Below are positions 33,991 to 44,418 of a DNA stretch of 64,000 nucleotides, one piece after another; positions within the stretch are counted from its first letter, which is position 1; each line of letters opens with the position of its first letter. Under the pieces are notes generated by a model. It had not been told where the DNA came from. It saw only the letters and a list, made by a program, of their open reading frames with translations, and did no database searches. This DNA comes from Pyropia haitanensis (Eukaryota; Rhodophyta; Bangiophyceae; Bangiales; Bangiaceae), in assembly GCA_008729055.1 (NCBI GenBank), contig SDUX01000156.1, forward strand, positions 56,481-120,480, written 5' to 3'. A program made the translations under genes and the position numbers.

Positions 33991-34330
33991 CGGCGGGGGG
34001 GGGGGGAGGGACGGGGGGGGGAGGAGACCGGGGCCGCCCATGCACACGGGCGCGCCCATCCGCAACCCGCGCGGCGCGCGCGAGGTGCGCCCCGCCGCCA
34101 CGGTGGCCGCCCGCCGCTGCGACAGCACCGGCGGCCGCCGCCGCGCGGGCGGCGCGGCGGGGCGGGCCCGTCTGGCGGCGGCCGCCGTGGCTGGGGCGGC
34201 CGGCCACGGTTGTTGGGTGTGCGGCGCGCGCGCGGGCATGCCACGGCAGGGGGTGTGCGCTCCCGCCGAGGGCGCCCGCAGCGGGTGCGGGGGGCGCCTG
34301 CAGACATGGGGCGCCTGTAGGCAAGTGGTA

Positions 34331-34332
<2 letters not shown>

Positions 34333-34389
<57 letters not shown>
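34333..34389. repeat. 57-bp poly-T (poly-A on minus strand)
   Basis: An uninterrupted run of 57 T in DNA of very high GC content, flanked by GGTATC and GTCGAGCTCGCCC. It could mark the poly-A tail of a sequence retroposed on the minus strand, or be an unstable microsatellite or assembly artefact. No recognisable retroposed gene lies on either side. Confidence 0.9.
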
Positions 34390-34390
<1 letters not shown>

Positions 34391-34774
34391 TCGAGCTCGC
34401 CCAGGCAGCGCCCAAAGAACCATGACCGCCGCCGCCCGTGCGCGGCAGGCGGTCGGTCCGCCCGGTGCGCCACGACGAGGAGGCAATGGCAGCAGAGGCG
34501 CGGGCACAAGGAGGAGCGGCCGCTGCCGCGGCCGCCGCCGCCAGCCACCCCCACGGCGGCCGGGCGGCACGCCCGCGCGCCGCGACGCGGCCGCCCGCCG
34601 CCACCGCCGTCGCCCGCCGCCGCCGGCCGCCTGCTGCGTCGACCGCGGCCTCGGCGGCGTGCGCGACCAGGCGCGGGCGGCGGGCGGCGGCCCCCCTGGG
34701 CGGCCGCGTCCGCCGCTGCCGCCGCCGCGCGGCCCCCCCCCCCCCTCCCGCGCAGCCGACGCGGACCCCCCCCC

Positions 34775-37006
34775 TCACGGCTCCTCCACGTCGGTATCGA
34801 CGACCGCACACGCGTCGTCCCCCCCCCCCCCCCCCCCACCCCGCGCCACCACCGCCGCCGCCGTCACTGTCCACGAACACTCCCCGCCAACCGACTCGGC
34901 ATCCGATGGCGGCGGCGACGCCGGCCGCGGCGCCCACCGGCCGCCACCGTCGCCGCCCGCCGCGGTCGCGACGCCCCCCGCCCACGCCTCGTCGTCGGTG
35001 CGGTCGGCGGCAGACGTGCCCCAGCCGCCGTCAGACCCAGACGGCGGCGACGGGCCCGACACCGCCTCGACCGCCACCGGCCGCCGCGCCGCCGCGCGGC
35101 GGCCAACCCCGCCGCCGCCGCCGCCGCCGCCACCGCCCGCGCCAAAGCCGCCCGTTGCGACCGACGCGGCGGCGGCACACGCCACCAACGACGGGGCGGC
35201 GGCGGCGCCCCACACGGCGGGCGCCGCCACCGCCGCGTCGTCGGCGGCCGCCGTCGGCGCCGACCGCGCCGACGATAGCGGCGACGGCGGCGACCAGCGG
35301 CGGCGCAAGCCGCCCGCCGTGGCACCCGCCGGCAGCCCGTGCACCGGCGGCTGCAGCGGCGTGGTCACCGCCGCGGTCGCCGCGGGGGTGCCCCGCCGGC
35401 GGTGGCCCGGCGCAGCGGCGGTGGGCACCGCCGAGCGGGTGCGCCACCAGGCCGCCGCGGCCGCCGTGGCGGCGCGGCAGGCGCCCGCCGCGGCGCGGCC
35501 CGCGGCGGCCGGTGCGCGCGTCAACGCCGCGGCGGCCGTCCACGAAAAGGTTGTCGGTTGGTGGCGCGCCGCGGCGGGTGCCGCCCGGCTGTGGACGACG
35601 CCCCGCCCGTACGCCGCCGCGGCGGTCACGAGGAAGGCGGCGAGCCACTGGGGCCACCAGTCGCGGAACAGGGCGGACGCGGGCGCCGCCGTCGCCGCGT
35701 CGCCATCCTCCCAGACAAACGGCCGGACGCCGCCGCCGCGGCGGCGGCCGCCGCCGCGGCCATGAGCAGCCTCCCACTCGAGCATCCGCTGCATGGTGCG
35801 GCTGATGGGCGGGTCGCCGCCGTCGCCGCTGCCGCCGCCACCACCACCCCCATCCCCGGCAGCGGCGGCCGCGTCTGGCGCGGCAGCCGTCGCCGCGGAC
35901 GCCGCCGCCTCATCCGCCGCCACTGCCGCCGCCGCGGTCGCCGCCGCGGCGTGGACGGACCGATGCGCAGCACCCCCACCCGCACCACTGGCAGGGGTGG
36001 CCGCGGCGGCGCCGCCGTCGGCCATGGCGCCGCGGCCCGCGTCGTCTGCCGGCGTCGCCGCCGCCGCCGCCGCCACCGCCGCCGCCGCGTCCGACGCGGC
36101 CCGCGACGCGGCCGCCGCCGACGCGGCCGCCGCGTCACGGCGGCCCGCCTCGGCGGCCGCCGCCGCGTCGGCGGCGGCCACGGCCTCGGCGGCCGCCTGC
36201 CGCGCGGCGGCGGCGGCAGCCGCCGCCGCCGCGTCCTGCTCGGCCGCCGCTGCCGCGGCGGCCGTCGCGGCGCGCGACGCGGCGAGGCTCGCCTCGATCG
36301 CGACGGTGGCCGCGGCGCGGCGGCCGGCCGCCGCCGCCGTTCCCCTCGCTTGACACACTCGCGTGCCGGTGGCGATGAGATGGTGCTCCAACGCTGCGAG
36401 GTCCGCCGCCGTCCACGCCGGCCACACACACCGTGACACGTCCTGGAGGAGCGCGTCGATAAACGCGGCGGCTGGCTGCGGTGGCGCCGCCGCGACCGCC
36501 GCCGCCGCCGCCGACGCTGCCGACGCCGCGGCGGCACGGTCGGGCAGACCCGCGGCGGCGGCTGCCGCGGCGCCCGCGATCGCCACCCACCGGGCGGCCC
36601 GGTACGCGGCAATGGCGCCGTCGGCGGCCGGGCACGCCGGCGCCGCCCCGCGCCGCGTGCACGTGACGAGCCAGTAGGCGAGCACCGCGGCGGGGGCGGC
36701 CTCGTCCGCGTCGGCGGGGAGACACAGGGCGGGGAGCTCGTCGGCGGCGACCGCCGCGCAGGGGGCGGCGTCGGCGGCGGCGGTGGCGGCCGCCACCGCC
36801 GCTGCCACCGCGGGGGGGGCCGCCGCCACCGCATCGCCCGCGGTGGCGGGGATGACGAGGGTGGCTGCCGCCGCCGCCGCTGCCGTCGCCGCCGCCGCCG
36901 CTGTGGCGGCCAACCCCACCGCGGCAGCCGCGGCGGCGGTGGCGGCGGCGGCGGCGAGCCGCCGCCGCCGTGAGCGCCGCGCTCCCAGGGCGGGTCGGCG
37001 TGTCAT
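34775..37006 (-). CDS. Alanine-rich putative membrane protein (unknown)
   Basis: The protein is about 743 aa from the ATG at 37006 (MTRRPALGARRSRRRR...); the frame extends to a GTG at 37015. A basic N-terminus is followed by a long Ala/Val/Leu-rich hydrophobic stretch, typical of a signal-anchor. The next ~200 aa include conserved-looking non-alanine residues (AYWLVTCTRRGA, FIDALLQDVSRCVWPAW, LAALEHHLIATG). A long Ala-rich, possibly helical block follows. A second hydrophobic segment (WWPQWLAAFLVTAAAAYG, near 35610-35660) may be membrane-spanning. The C-terminal third is Ala/Pro/Arg-rich with an acidic end (VVDTDVEEP). No family is recognised. The intact 2.2-kb frame and non-repetitive motifs argue for a real gene, but composition alone keeps frames open here. 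Confidence 0.55.
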   Translation of the reverse strand: MTRRPALGARRSRRRRLAAAAATAAAAAAVGLAATAAAAATAAAAAAATLVIPATAGDAVAAAPPAVAAAVAAATAAADAAPCAAVAADELPALCLPADADEAAPAAVLAYWLVTCTRRGAAPACPAADGAIAAYRAARWVAIAGAAAAAAAGLPDRAAAASAASAAAAAVAAAPPQPAAAFIDALLQDVSRCVWPAWTAADLAALEHHLIATGTRVCQARGTAAAAGRRAAATVAIEASLAASRAATAAAAAAAEQDAAAAAAAAAARQAAAEAVAAADAAAAAEAGRRDAAAASAAAASRAASDAAAAVAAAAAATPADDAGRGAMADGGAAAATPASGAGGGAAHRSVHAAAATAAAAVAADEAAASAATAAAPDAAAAAGDGGGGGGGSGDGGDPPISRTMQRMLEWEAAHGRGGGRRRGGGVRPFVWEDGDAATAAPASALFRDWWPQWLAAFLVTAAAAYGRGVVHSRAAPAAARHQPTTFSWTAAAALTRAPAAAGRAAAGACRAATAAAAAWWRTRSAVPTAAAPGHRRRGTPAATAAVTTPLQPPVHGLPAGATAGGLRRRWSPPSPLSSARSAPTAAADDAAVAAPAVWGAAAAPSLVACAAAASVATGGFGAGGGGGGGGGGVGRRAAARRPVAVEAVSGPSPPSGSDGGWGTSAADRTDDEAWAGGVATAAGGDGGGRWAPRPASPPPSDAESVGGECSWTVTAAAVVARGGGGGGGDDACAVVDTDVEEP

Positions 37007-39221
37007 GGTGGACACCAGTCGCCACAGGCGGCGTGCCTAGCCGGCGACTGGGCAGCGGCGGCGACGGCGGCGGGCGCGGTGGCGGCCGTGGCGGTGGTGA
37101 TGGTGTCGCGAGGGTAGCGTCAGGCCGCGTACGGTGGTGGCGTTGGACGGGCGGCCGGCCGCGCTCCTGCCCCGCAGCACCCCGCCTGGGCTTCTCACGG
37201 AGCGCAGACGGCGGCACGCCGCGCTCTTCCGTGTGTTTTTGTTCGCGCCCCCCCGGTACCCCCCGCCCATCTGGCCGTGCCCCATCGAGACGGTGCTGGT
37301 GGTAGAGGCGGGTGGGGGGGAAAAGAGGTGGCGGGGGGGGGGGGGGAATCGCGGCGTGGCCCGCGCACGAGGGCGCACGGGTGGCCACCCCCGGTCCGGG
37401 CGCGCCGACCGGTCGACGGCAGCGGCGCCGCTCGCGGTGGCGACGGCCGCGGCACCCCCGCGGCGACGCGGGGCGGGCCCCACCGGCAGCGGCCGCGGCG
37501 ATGGGGGGGCGCGCGTGGTCATCCCGGAGTGGGCATTCGCCCAGGGGGAAGCGGGGTGGGGGGGGGAGGGGGGGCGCGGCCGGCCCGCGCGACAACGACC
37601 GCAACCGCTGCCACGTCATCGAGGGGGGGGGGGCACGCACCGTGGCGGGGGGGGCAAGGGGCGGGCACGCACCGAGACGGGCGGGGAGCGTGGGGCAGGG
37701 GGGGGGGGGGGGACGGAACGCAGCCGCCCTCGTGCCGAGCTGGGATGAGGGCGGGGTGGCGGCGGTCGCACGCCCCACCCGCATGTTGTGGAGGGGGAGG
37801 GGGGGCGTGCCGCGGCAGGGATCTGTCGGGCGGCCGTACCGCGTCGGCCGCGGCGGGCGGGTGAGACTGGGTGAGACCGGCAGGCGAGCGCCGCCGCCCA
37901 GGCGGTGGTGCGACGAGGCAGCCCCGCCACGTCACCCTCCACGGGGGGGCGCCGAGACGGACAGCAGCCGCCGCGGTGCCGCTCGACGCCACGGCGGCGG
38001 CGGCGTGGCGCCGCGCGGCGGCAGCGATAATTATCGGGAGCGGCCGCCGGGGGTGGCCGCGACCGCCGCGCCGCCGCGCCCCCCCCCCCCCCCTCACCGC
38101 TCCCGCAGCGCCGCGCACGCCCGCGGTGCACCGTCTGCTCCCCACGCCCGCCTCCTCACCTGTGCCACCGAGGCGGCCGGCCGCCGGTGCCGCCGGTGCT
38201 GCCGTGACGGCGGGCGGCACGGACGGGGGGGGACGCGGCGGCGGGTGGCGGTGGTGGTACGCGAGTCCGTGGCGCGGGGGGGGGGGGGGGTCCGCCGCGA
38301 GTGGCGGCGATGGACGGCGGGGGGTTGTGGAAAGGCAGTGGAAAGGCCGGTGGTGGGGGTGGTGGTGGAAGGTAGGTGGCAGGGGTAGTGGTACAAGGGA
38401 AAAGGGGGCGGGGGTGGTGGTGCAAGGCGGATGGCGGAGCGTCGTGGTGTAAAGTGGGTGACGGGGGTGCCGGTGGTGTGGGGGGGGGGGGGGGGGGGGG
38501 GGAACACGGTGGCAGAAAGTGACCGCGCCGCCATCGCCAAGACGCTGCCGCTGGCCTCCTCGATACCGTGCGCGCGGTCCGGCGTCCCTTGCGAGAGGGG
38601 GCGTTGGTGCTCAAGGTCGATAGTTCAGGGAGGCGCGGGGGGGGAGTGCCACAGCACCCTTTCCCTCTGCGCCGCGCTCGAGCGCCACCGCCATCGCCGC
38701 GTCCGTCACCGCCTCTCGTGGCGTGCCGCCAAGCGTGTGGAAGGGGACCCCGCGGAGGAAGCGGAAGAGCTCGGCGGGGGGAAAGGGTGGGAGCGGGGGG
38801 GGGAGGGGAGCCAGACCACGCCGCCCCGCCCGCGCCCACATTGTCATTGCTTGGCAGCGAGGTGGCCACCCGTGCACCAGCGGCAAGCAGCCGCCGGCCG
38901 ATGCGGAAGCAGGGGAGACACCGGCGGCAGGGGAAGGGGGCGAGCACCCGCCCCCCCTGTCTTCGAGACCGCCAGACCTCCATGGGCGGCAGCAGGGACG
39001 CCGGCAGGCGGGCGGCAGAGGTCGCCCAGAAGGGGGGGAGGCCGCCGCAGCGGGGCCCGACAATGCCCACCGGAGGGACCACCCGACGCATCCCGTGACG
39101 CCGCCCAACCCCTCCCCCCCCCTCCTCCCCCGTCAATCTGCCCCACCTCGGCCGCCCCTCCCCACACCCACACCGGCAAAAAGGGAACCAATAAATAGAA
39201 GACAGGGCCATGCCCAAGCCC
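37007..39221. other. GC-rich intergenic region, no firmly supported gene
   Basis: Dominated by GC-rich low-complexity sequence, G-rich GGTGG repeats (about 38330-38480) and a 23-G run (38480-38502). A minus-strand stretch near 38640-38770 reads as a protein-like phrase (ELFRFLRGVPFHTLGGTPREA) and might be an exon of the elongin-like gene, whose frame ends beside a possible donor (CGACG|GTAGGC near 39265). This cannot be confirmed. Confidence 0.35.
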
Positions 39222-40785
39222 CTACGCGCCGCCCCCCCCCCCCCCCGCCCCCCCCCGCCTACCGTCGCGTGGCGCCGGGTACAACAGCGTCCGGCGGCTG
39301 CTGTAGCTGACACTCCGCCGCGTATCCTCCCGGATTCGCTGCATCGCCGTCCGGGGCACCGCGCCCCCCCGGCGGCCCGCCGCGCCGGCCGCCGCCGCGG
39401 CCGCCCGCTCGTCCAGCCGGCGGGTGCCGCGGAGGACAACCGCCTCGGACGCGCGGGCGGCCGAGTAGCCTCGCAGCACGCGCGCCGACGCGGCGGCGAG
39501 CCGCGCCGACGCCGCCGCCGACCGCTCTTCCACCCACCCCCGCCACCGCGGGTGGTGGTCGGGCAGCGTCACGCCCTCCCCCCACCGCGTGTCCGCGGCG
39601 GCCGCCCACAACACATCGAGGGCGGGCACGCGGTCGGGGTTGGCGGCCTCGAGGCGGGCCAGCTCGGCGGGGTCACGCACTCCCCACAGCGCCGCGAGGA
39701 GCAGCTCGTCAGGCACGGGGCCCGCCGCGGCCAGGGAGGGCAGGTGCGAGCGGAGGGTGCGGAGGGCGAGCTCGGCAAGGCGGGGGAGGGGGTCCCCGCC
39801 GCTGCCGGGGGGGGGGGGTGGGGGGGGGGGCGGGGGGGGGGGCACCCCCGCGGGCACCCGGGGGGGGGGGGGACCCGACCGCCCACGGCAGCGGCTCAAA
39901 GGTGGCCAAGTAGGCGGCGAGGGTGCGGGGCGCCACAAAGGGGGGGGGGGCGGCATCGGAGAGAGGGGGGGGGGGACTCGGAGGGGGGCGGCCCCTTGAC
40001 GGTGCGGAGGCCCTGGCGGGAGAGCTGTCCCCCACACCCGAGGACACACCTGCTTCGTCGCGCGGCGAGCGGGGGGGGGGCGCCGCCACCCCTGCCCCCA
40101 CGTGCTCGCGGGAGCGACCAGGCACTGCCGGCGGGCTAGCTGCTGGCCGCCCCCCAGCGCCGCCCGCAGGAAGCGGAGCCACCCCACTCCGCTGCGGGCG
40201 GGGTGCCGCCGCCGCCGCCGTCGCCTCTGCGTGTTGAAGGGAGCGGCGGGACGCCACGGGCGGGCCGGCGGCCGGCCGCCCCCCGACGGGCGCCCCCCCG
40301 GCTCGTACCACCGCCACGGTCGTCACCTCAGCCGGCCGCCGCCGCTTGGCGGGTGACCGCCCCGCCGCTGGCCGCGGGGCGGCCGCCGCGGCTGTGCGCC
40401 GTCGCGACGGCGACGACGGTGGAGGCGGCGGCGGCAGCGGCGGCGGCGACGATGGTGACGGCGACGGCGCCCGGCGGCGGGCGCCCACGGCGGTGGGCTT
40501 GGTGAGGCGGCCACCCAGTGCGGCTGGCTTGGCGGCGGTCGGCTTGACGGGCGTAGTCACGGCGACCGCGGCGGCGGCGGCCGTAGGGGTGGCACCAGCA
40601 CCCGCAGACACGCCTCGTGGCGGCGGTGGTAGCGCCGCATAGCCGCCGTGGCGCCGCCCTCCACCGCCGCCGCCGCCGCCTGCCGTCGCCGCTGCCGCCG
40701 CCGCCGCGATCCCGCCGCTGGGCAGCGACGGAGACAGGCGTGGCGGTTGCGGCGGCGGCAGGGACAGCCCGCCGCCGGGCGGCAT
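39222..40785 (-). CDS. Elongin-A-like protein (frame-disrupted)
   Basis: The ATG at 40785 (MPPGGGLSLPPPQ) opens a Pro/Ala-rich, basic N-terminal region with a nuclear-localisation-like SPAKRRRPAE. The frame continues to FVAPRTLAAYLATFEPLPWAV. The recognisable domain lies in another frame just downstream (about 39800-39560): PLPRLAELALRTLRSHLPSL, GPVPDELLLAALW, LARLEAANPDR and DVLWAAAADTRW. This matches the elongin-A N-terminal (Elongin_A/SIII p110) motif, in which a BC-box-like helix and the VP..LL...L / L.RLE..NP core bind elongin C. The family acts in RNA polymerase II elongation and ubiquitin ligase complexes. Four G runs of 11-13 (39807-39872) separate the two frames, so one indel there would fuse them. 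Treat as one gene with an indel, or as a pseudogene. Confidence 0.55.
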
Positions 40786-41299
40786 GGCGCTGACGACGGG
40801 CGGCGGGATGGAGAGGGGGCCCAGGAAGGAGGGGGGGGATGGTTCCAGGGGTGGCAAAAGGAGGGGGGGGATGGTGGGGGAGGCACCGACGGCAAACACA
40901 ACGGCACCGGTGAGAGGGGCTCGTTGTCAGCAGAGAAAAGTACGGTGTGAGCGGGGGGGAGCAGGAGAGGTTGGGGGGGGGGAAGTAGGGCCAGTGGAAG
41001 GGGGGAAGGAGGAGGGGGGGAGACGCCCAGGGGGGTGGGTGCGGGTCGCCCGACGCCGATGTCCTGCCCGCCGACCGCGGCGAGACGAGGCCGCTGAAAT
41101 AGGCGCGGGGTGCGAGGGAGGAGGCGCTGGGGGAGGGGGGGGGAGGGAGCGGAGCGAGGCGACTGCCAGCCAGCCCAGCCGCAGTTGTGGGCGACCACTG
41201 CAGGCAAGTGGCCCCCACGGGATCACCTGACCCCGTGGCACGGCGGTGGCCCCCCATAGCTGCGGACGTATTTGGGGAGAAAGTACCACTGACGAGAAC
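40786..41299. other. Intergenic region upstream of the elongin-like gene
   Basis: Purine-rich G tracts alternate with mixed sequence; no gene. Its right edge adjoins the structured 3' flank of the Fanzor locus. Confidence 0.4.
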
Positions 41300-41301
41300 T
41301 A

Positions 41302-41481
41302 CAGGTTAGACCCCCTCGGGAAATGTCCGACCCGCTCGGGAAAGGTTCCCGGGAAAGGTCGGCACCTAACCATCTAGTGAACGGCCGACAATTACCCAAG
41401 AAAAGGCTTGTCGGCGAGGATGCGAGACGGTGGAGACGCCCCGAGGTCCGCGTGGAACAGGTGTGCAAGATGAGCGCTGTC
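41302..41481 (-). ncRNA. Candidate omega (guide) RNA region downstream of Fanzor
   Basis: This starts directly after the Fanzor stop codon (TGA at 41484-41482), where TnpB and Fanzor loci encode their guide RNA. Read on the minus strand it has a perfect 8-bp stem, GCCGACAA...TTGTCGGC (41415-41408 with 41391-41384, 16-base loop). A second stem, CCGACC...GGTCGG (41362-41357 with 41332-41327), encloses the palindrome TTCCCGGGAA. Two TTCCCGAG repeats lie next to it. Function is inferred from position and structure only. Confidence 0.4.
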
Positions 41482-44418
41482 TCAGCGTCCTGCAGCGTCC
41501 ACCGGACCGCGGGGCTCCTCCGCCGCCACCGTTCCTGTCCGACGTGCCCCGTCATGGGCGCTGTCGACCGCCACCGGCGAGTCCCCCAAGGGCGCCTCAC
41601 GCCGCCTCGGGGCACAGCGCAGGCCACCCCGAGGCACGTCCCTGTCCGCACCGCAGGCACCACCGCCACTACCTCCACCACTGGCACCAGCACCGCCACC
41701 ATCGCCGGCGGCTCCGACCTTTGTCCCCGGCGGTGGCCATGCGTCCACCCGCACAGTCGCCCGCTCACGGCGTTGACGCGGGACCGGGGCTCTGTCCGGC
41801 GGGCAAATGATACACCAGGACCACCTCATACGCCCAGGGCGCTTGAACGGCCACACGTTGGTGTAGGTCAGGCGGCGAGCAATGGCCCAGGCCATGTTGA
41901 CAGCCGCGATGCAGTCTCGGTTGACAAAGTCAGGCCGGGCAGGGCCGCCCTCCGTTATGCACCCCTTGACCGACCACGCGCTGCTTCGGGACCGGTCCGT
42001 GTACAGGCCGCGGTCCTCCACCGCACAGCTGGCCAGCGCGACCGCACGACGCGCCACGGCAGCGGCGTGGGCAGTGGCGCGGGCAGAGGCGCGGAAGGTG
42101 TCTACCTCTGACCCGCGGCGTGTCTCGTGGTCTGCCGAGGGGCGGGAGCGCTTGGGCTGTCCCCGGCGGGAGCCGGCGGCCATCCGCACTCGCCGCCCCG
42201 GCGCGGCCACAGGCGGGTCAAACAGCTCGGCGGGAAGGGTAGGCGGGGAGTTGCCCGTCGGGTACACCAACACCAACTTTTGGTGGCAGCTCGGGCACGC
42301 CTGGCTCGTGTTGAACTCGTCCTGATCTATTAACTAGCACAGGCGGCGGAGGTACCGGCGCACCCAGCCGTCCCCCTCTCGCACGCGCGCGTTGCCCATC
42401 GCCACAACGACCACCGTGCCGCCGCGCACCTGCCGAAGAAGGCCGCCCGTGAGGTCTCGCGCCGTCGCCGCCGCAAACCGTCCTCGCTGGATGGTCTGGT
42501 GGAGGGCGGCCGCCCGCAGTCCACGCATAGCTTCAGCGCCAAAGCGCTTAACGTACGCGGCCGTCTCGCGCAGGGCGGCCCACTCGCGCGTCGCCCGCAG
42601 GTGTTGCTCGCGGTCGCCCGTCCGCATTGTGCCGTGGGCCGCGTCCTCGTCGACGGGCGGCGGCACCTCCGTGTCGCTGCCGGCGCGTGCGGCTGACGCT
42701 GCCTCCGCTCGCTGCCGCCAGAGTTTCCACGCGCGGGCTTTGAAATTGCCGCCGCTGGCCTCCCGGAACTGTGCAGCGCTCACCTTGTAGCGGATTCCGA
42801 GCATCGGCGCCAGAAGGCGGCGGTATTTGCGCCGCGGCAACGCTTCGAGGCGCTCGAGGAAGGCACTCGAGCTACTGGCAGCGTGGGTCACCACACGTCG
42901 CGCAACCGCCTCAGACTCGTGGCGCGGGACCGTCCAGCGGTGCAGACGAGTGCGGCGGAGCACTCGCCTCACTGCCGCAGCCAGCTTGGTGCGGCCAGCG
43001 TGCCGGTGGGTAGCGTCGGGCCCGCGCCGCACACGTCTGTGGCTTCGACAGGGAATGGCCGTCTGATAGGTCTTGCCCGTCCGCTCAGCCGAGGGCGGGT
43101 CGCTCGTCCCTTCCGTTCCAGTCTGCTGGCGTCGCTTGGCCGCCCGCCCGCCACCGCCCGCGACGGCAGACGCCGCTCTCTTGCCTTGCTTGAAGTGCGT
43201 CTGTTCGTGGCCCGACGCCGTCGCGGAAGCGTTGCCTGCGGCGTCGTCTTTGCCGCACAGCAGCGCCGCGCACGCACGATTCAGGGCGTCCAGCCCAAGT
43301 CGGCGCGCCCAGGCGGCGCGCATCGCGTCAACCGCTAGGCGGTAGGGCAAGTCCGCCGTGCTGATGCACTCGCCGGGCGCCGCCGTCAAGATGCAGGACC
43401 GCCCAGGGTCCACGCCCATCACCTGCATCCGCCGCACAGTCCCCAGCGGTAAGCCGCTGCGCTCCAGCTGCGTCAGAGCCCCCGCGAGGACCGCCGAGCG
43501 AACGCCCGCCCCGCCCTTGCGCCGACCACCTGCCGTTGACTGCTGCCTGGCCCAGTCCGCCGCCCGTACCTCCGCCTCTGCCGTCGTGTCGGGACGCGAC
43601 ACGTAAAATGTGGCGGCCACGCCGTCGGTGGACAGCTGTGCGGAGACGCGACCGCTTCTGGTGCCGACGCCCGCCATCGCTGCAAAAACTGCTGCGCCGC
43701 CTTTTGTCAGCTCGGGCCACGACCGAAGGTTGCTCCGTCCTCGCACCGGCGATCCGGAGGCGCTTGAAACTCGGCGTACCAGGGCCAGCATCTTGGCCGC
43801 CTCCAGCGTGCCATGCGCGTGCAGCGCGGCGCGAGCGCCCGGGATAAGAGCGTAGGGGCGCTCCGCGCCCTCCGTAATTACATGCAACAGGAATGGTACG
43901 TACAGCCACCAGCGCCCCGTCCGAACCGGCGTAGCGGGCAACAGTGCCTCTTCCGATGCCGGCATGGCCGCCCAGATTCTGGCCACCTCTCCTGCCAGCG
44001 CGTCCAGCCGGGCGTCGGGCGCGCCCTTGAGGCGTCGCCCCCGCGCGGCTTTGCCGGCGGTGCCGGCAAGAAATCGCGCCGCGGCCGACCGCGCCAGCCG
44101 GCGCCTGCAGTCGTGCCCGGAGGCGCCCTGACCAGAGGCAGCCGCGGTGGCGCCAAGTGCAGCTTCTGCCGCCTTGACGCCCAGCTTGCGGCACGCCGCC
44201 TGCACCCACCACTCAACGTGGGTGGACACGACTGTGGCGACGGGCACCCACCGTGCCGTGTTGCTGGTTGACGGCAGGTAGCGGTCGCACGCGGGCGAGG
44301 CCACGCCCAACACCTGCTCCAGGGCGTACGCCAAGGACAGCATCAGCTCCGGGCAGCGCTCGGACAGCTTGGCATGTGCAGGTGCATTGCGATTGTTTGT
44401 CCGCGCTTTGCCACAAAC
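41482..44418 (-). CDS. Fanzor nuclease (eukaryotic TnpB/OMEGA family), interrupted by one in-frame TAG
   Basis: 953 codons run from the ATG at 44343 to TGA at 41484-41482; the frame is open further upstream to a possible acceptor (ACCACAG|GTTTGTGGC, exon start 44418). Numbered from 44343, RuvC-I is GVDPGRSC (Asp312); the RuvC-II-like stretch is VVVVAMGNARV followed by DQDEFNTSQACPSCHQK (codons 673-689), the DE.(x)TS..C..C signature of Fanzor proteins, where the Glu probably serves as the rearranged catalytic residue; RuvC-III is VNRDCIAAVNM (Asp810) after VKGC. Fanzors are RNA-guided DNA nucleases carried by eukaryotic transposons. Codon 670 is TAG (42336-42334) in an otherwise open frame, between YLRRLC and LIDQDEF, so the copy is either a recent pseudogene, read through, or edited. 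The basic linker RAAKRRQQ may be nuclear targeting. The last ~120 codons are low-complexity. Confidence 0.8.

Larger units (their letters stand above)
32349..34774. other. Extremely GC-rich intergenic DNA with long homopolymers
   Basis: 5' flank of the malectin/PA14/TIG gene and 3' flank of the next gene. It contains a 26-G run (32940-32965), long C runs (about 33018-33040 and 33421-33446), a G-rich minisatellite (33830-33990) and a 57-T run (34333-34389). Open frames on both strands are compositional. Confidence 0.5.

Noticed and set aside
34333..34520. Resemblance of the sequence before the poly-A to an Alu/7SL SINE tail
   Set aside because: Only a few bases (GCCTGGGCGAG) match; no A/B boxes or 7SL-like body could be found.
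33279..35805. Long plus-strand frames, including poly-Phe or poly-Lys through the T run
   Set aside because: Composition artefacts overlapping the Ala-rich gene on the other strand and reading through homopolymers.
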